In this document: positions 23,090-29,714 of the stretch, in pieces
How the letters are laid out: each line of letters opens with the position of its first letter
How positions within the stretch are numbered: position 1 is the stretch's first letter
Assembly (NCBI GenBank): GCA_904419525.1
Contig: CAJFRT010000004.1
Location: forward strand, 51,499-115,498
Source of the DNA: Candidatus Gallimonas merdae
Lineage (GTDB): Bacteria > Bacillota > Clostridia > Christensenellales > Borkfalkiaceae
Length of the DNA stretch: 64,000 nt
Direction of reading: 5' to 3'
Notes under the pieces: model-generated
Databases searched by the model: none
The model's input: the letters and a program-made list of their open reading frames with translations, nothing else
What the model was told of the DNA's origin: nothing
Position numbers and translations under genes: made by a program

Positions 23090-24427
23090 ATGGGACTTTT
23101 CTCGTTCCTATTTAAGGCGAGGGATAAGCCAAAGAACCGCACGGCGGGCAGCGCGTATGCGTTCTACATGGGCGGCTCTACGAGCGGCAAGCAGGTGACT
23201 GAACGCAGCGCGATGCAGATGACTGCCGTGTATTCCTGCGTGCGTATCCTGTCTGAAACTGTGGCAGGACTGCCGTTGCATCTTTACAGGTACAAAGAGG
23301 GCGGCGGCAAGGAAAAGGCGATAGACCTGCCATTGTATCGGCTCTTGCATGACGAGCCTAACCCGGAGATGAGTTCGTTCGTGTTCCGCGAAACGCTCAT
23401 GACGCACCTGTTGCTTTGGGGCAATGCGTATGCGCAAATCATCCGCAACGGCAAGGGCGAGGTCATTGCTCTGTATCCGTTGATGCCGAACAAGATGCGC
23501 GTGGAAAGGGACGAGAACGGCAGTCTGTATTATGAGTACATTCACTCTTCGGACGAGGCGGACACCATGAAGAACACAACCGTTCGGCTCACGCCGTACA
23601 ATGTTCTGCACATTCCGGGGTTGGGTTTTGACGGACTTGTCGGGTACTCGCCGATTGCAATGGCGAAGAACGCGATAGGCATGGCGATCGCCTGCGAGGA
23701 GTACGGAGCGAAGTTCTTTGCGAACGGCGCGGCACCGAGCGGCGTACTCGAACACCCCGGCGTTATCAAAGACCCGCAGAAGGTGCGCGAGGCGTGGCAG
23801 AGCCAGTTCGGCGGTTCGCAGAACGCAAATAAGATAGCGGTTCTGGAAGAGGGAATGAAATACACGCCTATCTCTATCTCGCCGGAGCAGGCGCAGTTCC
23901 TGGAAACTCGAAAATTCCAAATCAATGAAATCGCTCGAATTTTCCGAGTGCCGCCGCACATGGTCGGGGACTTGGAGAAGTCGAGCTTTTCCAATATTGA
24001 GCAACAGTCGCTGGAATTCGTCAAGTACACGCTTGACCCCTGGGTAATGCGTTGGGAGCAGTCGCTGTCCCGCGCCCTGTTCACAGAAGAGGAGAAAAAG
24101 ACCTTATTTTTCAAGTTCAACGTGGAAGGGTTGCTTCGCGGCGATTACCAGAGCCGCATGAACGGCTATGCGACCGCAAGGCAGAACGGCTGGATGAGCG
24201 CGAACGATATCCGTGAACTGGAAAACATGGACAAGATCCCCGCCGAGCAGGGCGGTGACTTGTACCTTATCAACGGCAGTATGCTCCCGATGCAGAATGC
24301 GGGCGCGTATGCGAATAAAGAATCCAACAAGGAGGAGACGGAACAGGATGAGGAAGTTTTGGAAGTGGAAGAATCAACTTCCAACGCCGGACGCAGACGA
24401 AAGCCAGACCGCAGAACGAGTCCTTGA
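23090..24427 (+). CDS. HK97-family portal protein
   Basis: 445 residues. Typical features: VYSCVRILSETVAGLPLHLY, LMTHLLLWGNAYAQIIRNGK, VLHIPGLGFDGLVGYSPI, and EIARIFRVPPHMVGDL. It forms the dodecameric portal at the capsid vertex through which DNA enters. The acidic C-terminal tail overlaps the protease gene by 80 bp in another frame, which is longer than usual for this pair and explains its low-complexity composition. GAGGAGG precedes ATG23090. Confidence 0.95.
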   Translation: MGLFSFLFKARDKPKNRTAGSAYAFYMGGSTSGKQVTERSAMQMTAVYSCVRILSETVAGLPLHLYRYKEGGGKEKAIDLPLYRLLHDEPNPEMSSFVFRETLMTHLLLWGNAYAQIIRNGKGEVIALYPLMPNKMRVERDENGSLYYEYIHSSDEADTMKNTTVRLTPYNVLHIPGLGFDGLVGYSPIAMAKNAIGMAIACEEYGAKFFANGAAPSGVLEHPGVIKDPQKVREAWQSQFGGSQNANKIAVLEEGMKYTPISISPEQAQFLETRKFQINEIARIFRVPPHMVGDLEKSSFSNIEQQSLEFVKYTLDPWVMRWEQSLSRALFTEEEKKTLFFKFNVEGLLRGDYQSRMNGYATARQNGWMSANDIRELENMDKIPAEQGGDLYLINGSMLPMQNAGAYANKESNKEETEQDEEVLEVEESTSNAGRRRKPDRRTSP

Positions 24428-25073
24428 GCTATACGGCACGATAGCTGAAGAGAGCTGGTTCGATGATGACATCACGCCCCGGATGTTCAAGGACGAGCTA
24501 CTCGGCGGCAAAGGCCCCATCACGGTATGGATAAATTCGCCCGGCGGCGACTGTGTGGCGGCGAGTCAAATCTATGCCATGCTCATGGACTACCCCGGCG
24601 AGGTGACCGTAAAGGTGGACGGCTTGGCGGCGAGCGCGGCATCGGTCATTGCAATGGCAGGCACAAAGGTGCTTATGGCACCCACGGCGATGCTGATGCT
24701 TCACAACCCCATGACGGCGGCATTCGGCGATTCGACAGAGATGCAGAAAGCCATCGAAATGCTGACTGAGGTGAAAGAGTCCATCATCAACGCCTATGAA
24801 ATCAAGACGGGGCTGTCCAGGTCAAAACTCGCACGGCTCATGGACGAGGAAACCTGGATGAACGCAAAGCGGGCAATCGAACTCGGTTTCTGCGACGGGT
24901 TGCTTGAAAGCAACAATGCGGCAGAACCCGTGGTCGCGTTCGCCTTTTCGCGCAGGGCGTGTGACAACGCGCTCTACAACAAGCTCACGAATGCGATGCC
25001 AAATACAGAAGAAGAGGGGCGTTCGGTCGAGGAGCTGAAGAGAATCAACAAAAAATTAAAGGAAGTCATCTGA
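24348..25073 (+). CDS. ClpP-like prohead maturation protease
   Basis: 241 residues. ClpP/crotonase-like fold: PITVWINSPGGDCVAASQ (oxyanion loop), GLAASAASVIAMAG with nucleophile Ser96, and MLMLHNPMT with His119. It trims the capsid protein's N-terminal delta domain during maturation. ATG24348 has AAGGAGGAG upstream inside the portal gene; this start gives a protein beginning directly before the catalytic domain. Confidence 0.92.
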   Translation: MRKFWKWKNQLPTPDADESQTAERVLELYGTIAEESWFDDDITPRMFKDELLGGKGPITVWINSPGGDCVAASQIYAMLMDYPGEVTVKVDGLAASAASVIAMAGTKVLMAPTAMLMLHNPMTAAFGDSTEMQKAIEMLTEVKESIINAYEIKTGLSRSKLARLMDEETWMNAKRAIELGFCDGLLESNNAAEPVVAFAFSRRACDNALYNKLTNAMPNTEEEGRSVEELKRINKKLKEVI

Positions 25074-25088
25074 GGAGGAGAAACAACA

Positions 25089-26282
25089 ATGACTATCAAT
25101 GAAATGGTTGCAAAGCGCAAGAAACTCTTGGACGCGATGGACGGGTTCCTGGAAACGCATAAGAACGCGAATGGCGTTCTGTCCAAAGAGGACGATGCCG
25201 CATACGCAGAGATGGAGTCGAGCTTCCAGGCAATGACCGCCGAAATCCAGCGTATGCAGCGCAGGGAAGAGATGGAAAAGGAGATGCAGAAACCCGTATC
25301 CGCGCCCCTTACCGCAAAGCCTATGGTACCCGCCGAGGATACCAAGACGGGCAGGGCGTGCGATGAATATAAGAGGGCGGTGCTGGATGCGCTGCGTTCC
25401 AATTTCCATCGTATCAGCAATATTCTTCAGGAAGGAGTGGACGCATCGGGCGGCTACCTCGTTCCCGAAGAATACGACAAGCGCATCATCGAGGTGCTGA
25501 AAGAGGAGAACGTGGTTCGCGGTCTTGCTACGGAAATCACCACGAGCGGCGAACACAAAATCAATATTGCGGACACCGCGCCTGCGGCGGCCTGGATCGA
25601 AGAGGGCGGAGCGTTGCAGTTCAGCGATGCGACTTTCTCGCAGATCATTCTCGATGCGCACAAGCTGCACGTGGCAATCAAGGTCACGGACGAGCTTCTG
25701 TACGACAACGCCTTTGACCTCGAAGGTTACATCATCCGCAAGTTCGGCGAAGCACTCGCCAACTCGGAGGAAGATGCGTTCATCAACGGTGACGGCACGG
25801 GCAAGCCTCTCGGTTTCCTTGCCGAAACGGGCGGCGCACAGGTCGGTGTAACGGCGGCATCTTCGACCGCAATCACGGCGGACGAAATCCTCGCGCTCGT
25901 GTACTCGCTCAAACGCCCGTACAGGAAGAACGCGAAGTTCATGTGCAACGACCAGACTTTGCTTGCCATCCGCAAGCTCAAGGACAACAACGGCGCGTAC
26001 ATTTGGCAGCCCTCGTTCCGCGAAGGCGAACCCGACAGACTGCTCGGCTATCCCGTGTACACCTCGCCGTACTTCCCCGCAATCGAGGCGGGCAAAGCCG
26101 CGCTTGCGTTCGGCGATTTCAAGTATTACAACATCGGCGACCGTGGCGTTCGTACCTTCGACCAGCTCAAAGAACTGTTCGCGGGAAACGGCATGGTCGC
26201 GTTCCTTGCAAGGGAGCGCGTGGACGGCAAGCTCGTATTGCCCGAAGCCATCAAGCTGCTCAAGATGAAGGCGGCAGGCTGA
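25089..26282 (+). CDS. Major capsid protein, HK97 family
   Basis: 397 residues. The first ~100 residues are charged and coiled-coil (delta/scaffold domain, ending near PVSAPLTAKPMVPAEDTKTG), removed by the protease. The mature fold starts near EYKRAVLDALRSNF and includes SGGYLVPEEYDKRIIEVLKE, DGTGKPLGFL and FGDFKYYNIGDRGVRTFDQL, characteristic of HK97-like shells. AGGAGGAG upstream predicts strong translation, as needed for the shell. Confidence 0.94.
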   Translation: MTINEMVAKRKKLLDAMDGFLETHKNANGVLSKEDDAAYAEMESSFQAMTAEIQRMQRREEMEKEMQKPVSAPLTAKPMVPAEDTKTGRACDEYKRAVLDALRSNFHRISNILQEGVDASGGYLVPEEYDKRIIEVLKEENVVRGLATEITTSGEHKINIADTAPAAAWIEEGGALQFSDATFSQIILDAHKLHVAIKVTDELLYDNAFDLEGYIIRKFGEALANSEEDAFINGDGTGKPLGFLAETGGAQVGVTAASSTAITADEILALVYSLKRPYRKNAKFMCNDQTLLAIRKLKDNNGAYIWQPSFREGEPDRLLGYPVYTSPYFPAIEAGKAALAFGDFKYYNIGDRGVRTFDQLKELFAGNGMVAFLARERVDGKLVLPEAIKLLKMKAAG

Positions 26283-26299
26283 TTCGGAGGTGAGCGGTG

Positions 26300-26611
26300 A
26301 TGGACGAACTTTTGAGCAAGGTCAAGCAAAACCTTATCCTCGAACATGACGAGGACGATACGCTTTTGAAAAACTACATCACCGCAGCCGTAGCCTATGC
26401 GGAGAGCTATCAGCACCTTTCTGCCGGGTACTATTCCGAGAACGCGATGCCGCCCACGACCGAGCAGGCCGTCATTATGCTCGTGAGCCATTTCTACGAG
26501 AGTAGGGACGGCTCCACGGGCGGCTTTTTCGCGGATAATGTACAGGCGGGACAGCAGGTCTGGAATACCGTCAATCTGCTTTTGCGGTTGGATAGGAGGT
26601 GGCAGGTATGA
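26300..26611 (+). CDS. Head-tail connector protein (gp6-like)
   Basis: 103 residues. LLSKVKQNLILEHDEDDTLL then KNYITAAVAYAESY and AVIMLVSHFYESRDG is the DNA-packaging/gp6-like connector pattern, a ring below the portal. ATG26300 is used, with GGAGGTGA at normal spacing. It overlaps the next gene by 4 bp. Confidence 0.85.
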   Translation: MDELLSKVKQNLILEHDEDDTLLKNYITAAVAYAESYQHLSAGYYSENAMPPTTEQAVIMLVSHFYESRDGSTGGFFADNVQAGQQVWNTVNLLLRLDRRWQV

Positions 26612-26949
26612 GTTTTGGTAAGATGAACGGTTTTGCCGACATCGTGCGCGAAAAGCATATGAAGGACAAGGCGGGGTTCGACAAGGTGGAGGATGAGGTG
26701 CTTGCCTCGGTGCGGGTGTACCGCGAAGGCAGGCACGGCTCTACACGCTGGGCGAACCTCGCGGCGTTCTCGACTGCCACCGACCTGTTCCGTTTTCGGT
26801 GTATTCCTGGCATGACTATATGTGCGGGGGATTTTGTGGTATGTGCCGGAGGACGGTTCGAGATAACGTCTGTGGAAGATGTGAAGAGCCGTGGTTTATA
26901 TACAGAAGTCCTCGCCAAGAAGGTGGAGGCGGCGCATGGCGAAGGTTGA
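26608..26949 (+). CDS. Phage head closure protein
   Basis: 113 residues, beta-rich: VRVYREGRHGSTRWANLAAF then FRFRCIPGMTICAGDFVVC and GRFEITSVEDVKSRGLYTEV, the Siphovirus head-tail adaptor pattern (SPP1 gp16/HK97 gp7-like). AGGAGG precedes ATG26608. Overlaps the next gene by 14 bp. Confidence 0.82.
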   Translation: MSFGKMNGFADIVREKHMKDKAGFDKVEDEVLASVRVYREGRHGSTRWANLAAFSTATDLFRFRCIPGMTICAGDFVVCAGGRFEITSVEDVKSRGLYTEVLAKKVEAAHGEG

Positions 26950-27361
26950 TATCCGACTGCCCGATGAGTTCCAGGCAAAGCTCTCAAAGCTCGGCAAGAA
27001 GACAGACGAAATCGCCCAGAAAGCCCTCCAGGCGGGCGGAGAAGTCGTGCTTGAGAAGGTGCGCGACAACCTTGCAAACGTGGTCGGAAAAGGCGAACAC
27101 AGCCGCTCAACGGGCGAACTGCAAGCCTCGCTCGGCTTAACGCCCGTAAAAGTGGACAGGGACGGCAACAGCAACATCAAGGTCGGTTTTGCGGAGCCGC
27201 GCTCGGACGGGGACAGTAACGCGAAGATAGCGAATATCCTTGAATACGGGCGGCACGGTCAACCCGCAAGGCCGTTCCTCAAACCCGCGAAGAAGGCATC
27301 GGCGAACGAGTGCAAGCAGCGCATGATACAAACGCTTGAAGAGGAGATAAGCAAACTATGA
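26936..27361 (+). CDS. HK97 gp10-like tail completion component
   Basis: 141 residues. DIRLPDEFQAKLSKLGKKTD, KALQAGGEVVLEKVRDNLAN, ILEYGRHGQPARPFLKPA: the last phrase is the HK97 gp10 hallmark. Neck/tail-joining protein. The last 4 bp overlap the following gene. Confidence 0.85.
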   Translation: MAKVDIRLPDEFQAKLSKLGKKTDEIAQKALQAGGEVVLEKVRDNLANVVGKGEHSRSTGELQASLGLTPVKVDRDGNSNIKVGFAEPRSDGDSNAKIANILEYGRHGQPARPFLKPAKKASANECKQRMIQTLEEEISKL

Positions 27362-27699
27362 ATATCCTGGAAGAGCTGAACTCTGTGCTTGGCGGGCTGG
27401 GTTTGCCGTTGGAAACGGGTGTGTTTTCGGGTAAAGCACCCGATGAATACCTCGTTATCGTGCCGATTTCGGACGGGTTCGGGTATCATGCCGACAACAC
27501 GCCGCATGAGGACGTGCAGGAGGCGCGGGTGTCCGTGTATTCGAAGGGCAACTATATCGCTATCAAAAACAAGATAGTCAAGGCATTGGTCGGTGCGGAG
27601 TTCACCATTACCGACCGAAGGTACATCGGTTATGAAACCGAAACGGGGTATCATCACTATGTCGTGGATGCCCAGAAAAACTATGAATTGGAGGATTAA
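27358..27699 (+). CDS. Tail terminator-like minor protein
   Basis: 113 residues. Position between gp10-like and major tail genes plus the pattern DEYLVIVPISDGFGYHADN ... VQEARVSVYSKGNYIAIKN fits the tail-terminator slot. The family match is by context and fold-like pattern, not by a firm motif. Confidence 0.7.
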   Translation: MNILEELNSVLGGLGLPLETGVFSGKAPDEYLVIVPISDGFGYHADNTPHEDVQEARVSVYSKGNYIAIKNKIVKALVGAEFTITDRRYIGYETETGYHHYVVDAQKNYELED

Positions 27700-27704
27700 C
27701 TATA

Positions 27705-28289
27705 ATGGCAACAATCGGTCTGGATAAACTGTACTACGCCAAAATTACCGAGGGCGAGAATGGGGAAGAGACCTATGAAGCACCCGTTCAGCTTGCAAAA
27801 GCAATGTCGGCAGACCTGTCGGTGGAGCTTGCCGAGGCAACGCTGTACGCAGATGACGGCGCGTCCGAGGTGGTGAAGGAGTTTAAGTCTGGTACGCTCT
27901 CGCTCGGCATTGACGATATCGGCGCGGAAGTGGCATCCGACCTCACGGGCGCGACCATCGACCAGAACAAGGTGCTGGTTTCGGCATCCGAGGACGGCGG
28001 TTCGCCTGTCGCGGTCGGGTTTCGTGCGAAGAAGTCGAACGGTAAGTACCGCTACTTTTGGTTGTACCGCGTCATCTTCGGCATTCCCGCGACCAACCTT
28101 GCGACCAAAGGCGACAGCATCACGTTCTCCACGCCCACCATAGAAGGGACGGTTCTTCGCCGCAATAAACCTGATGCGAACGGCAAGCACCCCTGGAAGG
28201 TCGAGGTTACGGAAGGTACAACGGGAACGGAAACGACTATCGAGAGCTGGTACGATGCCGTGTACGAGCCTTCGTACCCGAGCGAATGA
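27705..28289 (+). CDS. Major tail protein (phi13/TP901-1 type)
   Basis: 194 residues, beta-rich: IGLDKLYYAKITEGENGEET, VELAEATLYADDGASEVVKE, and YRYFWLYRVIFGIPATNLAT are phi13-type major tail motifs. It polymerises into the non-contractile tail tube around the tape measure. Confidence 0.88.
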   Translation: MATIGLDKLYYAKITEGENGEETYEAPVQLAKAMSADLSVELAEATLYADDGASEVVKEFKSGTLSLGIDDIGAEVASDLTGATIDQNKVLVSASEDGGSPVAVGFRAKKSNGKYRYFWLYRVIFGIPATNLATKGDSITFSTPTIEGTVLRRNKPDANGKHPWKVEVTEGTTGTETTIESWYDAVYEPSYPSE

Positions 28290-28304
28290 TAGGGAGGCGC
28301 ATAA

Positions 28305-28691
28305 ATGGCGAATGAAAGAAGTGCCGTCATTACAATCGGCGGGAACGACTACGAGCTGCTGCTCACGACCAAAGCGACAAAGGAAATCGCCGGGCGTTAC
28401 GGTGGTTTGGAAAACCTGGGTGACAAGCTCATGAAGAGCGAGAACTTCGAGATGGCAATCACGGAGATCGTGTGGCTCATCACGCTGCTTGCCAACCAGT
28501 CCATTCTCATTCACAACCTCACGCACAAGGACGAGCAGAAGGAACTCTTGACGGAGGAAGCGGTCGAGCTTTTGACCACGCCGCTTGACCTTGCACAGTT
28601 CAAGACTGCTATCTCGGAGGCTCTGTTCAAGGGCACGAAACGCAATGTCGTGAGCGAGGAGGACGGCTCAAAAAACGCAGTGGTCGAGTAA
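28305..28691 (+). CDS. Tail assembly chaperone, zero-frame product (gpG-like)
   Basis: 128 residues. SAVITIGGNDYELLLTTKAT and AGRYGGLENLGDKL are typical of the gpG-like chaperone before the tape measure gene. It binds the tape measure during tail assembly. An A-AAA-AAC slippery heptamer lies at codons just before the stop (28670-28676), so a fraction of ribosomes should shift to -1 and make a gpGT-like fusion ending at 28879. Confidence 0.86.
   Translation: MANERSAVITIGGNDYELLLTTKATKEIAGRYGGLENLGDKLMKSENFEMAITEIVWLITLLANQSILIHNLTHKDEQKELLTEEAVELLTTPLDLAQFKTAISEALFKGTKRNVVSEEDGSKNAVVE
28670..28676 (+). other. -1 ribosomal frameshift slippery site
   Basis: A-AAA-AAC in the correct zero-frame register (codons TCA AAA AAC). 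The -1 frame stays open to TAG at 28877-28879 and has no own start near its beginning. Confidence 0.82.
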
Positions 28692-28879
28692 GTGACGATG
28701 AGTTGTTTACTCGACTTTTATATTTCGGTCTGGCGCAACTGCATTTGAGCCAGGCGGAGGTGTGGCTGATGCCGTTCGGACTGCTTTTGGACTTATTCGA
28801 GTGCCACAAACAGTACCACGGCATGGCAAAGGCAAAGGTAGAGCGGACCATTGACGATGTTGTGCCATATGGAGTGTAG
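28677..28879 (+). CDS. gpT-like extension made by -1 frameshift
   Basis: About 67 codons in the -1 frame, continuing from the slippery site: SDDELFTRLLYFGLAQLHLS, QAEVWLMPFGLLLDLFECHK, QYHGMAKAKVERTIDDV. The Trp and downstream His/Lys helix resemble gpT domains that link chaperone-coated tape measure to tail protein. No ATG/GTG with an SD starts this frame, so it depends on the frameshift; the full fusion spans 28305-28879. Confidence 0.8.
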
Positions 28880-28912
28880 AAAAAGCGTAGCAGTCAACTA
28901 AAACTGCTACGC
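28880..28912 (-). terminator. Minus-strand terminator of the nucleotidyltransferase-like gene
   Basis: Perfect 10-bp stem GCGTAGCAGT/ACTGCTACGC (28885-28894 with 28903-28912); on the minus strand it is followed by T5. Confidence 0.85.
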
Positions 28913-28941
28913 ATAAAAAGTTATGATCATTCCTCAGTGTT

Positions 28942-29607
28942 TTAATAATCCGGGTGTTGCTTCATCTGATTATAGACATTGTTAATGGCTTCAAGATACA
29001 GAACGAACGAGTGCTTATCAGCAATTGTATTGCGATTTTTAATTTTGAGATATTCATCGCGTACCAGATTCCAGCCTTGCACATAAAAGTCCTTGATTTC
29101 TTGTAGCTTGTCCTCAATGTTACGGCTCAGCTCCCTTTTTTCAAAGGAATAATAGTTTTGCGCTTTATTATTGCGCAAATAAAAATAGCCGTTTTCAATG
29201 AGTCCTTCGTCATAATAAATAATTGCAAAATCGCAACTGTGCAAAATTTTCTTGTTTGCTCTGTCTACGACTTTTATCGTGAATGACGATGTGGAATCTT
29301 GTGGGGCGGAATATTTTGATCCGCCCAGAGCTTTTTGAAATGCGCTCATAAATTGTTGCTTTACAACTTTTGCCTTCCAAGTGAAACCGTCAGGGGTGGG
29401 GATGATTAGATTGTAATCAAAGTCGAATCCTTGATTCCCGCCGATGACACGGGTAATGAGATGTTTCTTGCCGCTCCCAATGAGTTTGAATTGGAATGTC
29501 AAATCATATTCCGTTCTCATAATCGACTGAGCTTGTTTTATGATTTTTTCCAGTTCTTCTCTTACCGGCTGGTATTCAGCCTTAGTAACATACTCGAACA
29601 TATACAA
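28942..29607 (-). CDS. Putative nucleotidyltransferase-fold protein (moron)
   Basis: 221 residues. FKLIGSGKKHLITR (Gly44-Ser45) followed by GFDFDYNLIIP (Asp62, Asp64) fits the GS-x(n)-DxD core of nucleotidyltransferases; a later acidic strand DFAIIYYD could supply the third carboxylate. No second domain is evident. It is reversed within the tail operon between the chaperone and tape measure genes, has its own consensus promoter and terminator, and is markedly AT-rich. This is moron architecture: a lysogen-expressed accessory gene, perhaps for defence or superinfection exclusion. Family call tentative. Confidence 0.6.
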   Translation of the reverse strand: MYMFEYVTKAEYQPVREELEKIIKQAQSIMRTEYDLTFQFKLIGSGKKHLITRVIGGNQGFDFDYNLIIPTPDGFTWKAKVVKQQFMSAFQKALGGSKYSAPQDSTSSFTIKVVDRANKKILHSCDFAIIYYDEGLIENGYFYLRNNKAQNYYSFEKRELSRNIEDKLQEIKDFYVQGWNLVRDEYLKIKNRNTIADKHSFVLYLEAINNVYNQMKQHPDY

Positions 29608-29665
29608 TGCCTCCAGAGGTTAAATTTAATCCCAAGCCTCCCATTTGGCATGACCAAATCATGTT

Positions 29666-29694
29666 ATAATACACAAATTATTTTTTAATGTCAA
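29666..29694 (-). promoter_or_regulatory. Minus-strand promoter of the moron
   Basis: On the minus strand TTGACA (29694-29689), 17 bp, TATTAT (29671-29666). Near-consensus sigma-A, thus active without phage factors. Confidence 0.82.
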
Positions 29695-29714
29695 GTAAAA
29701 AATAGGGAGGTGAA

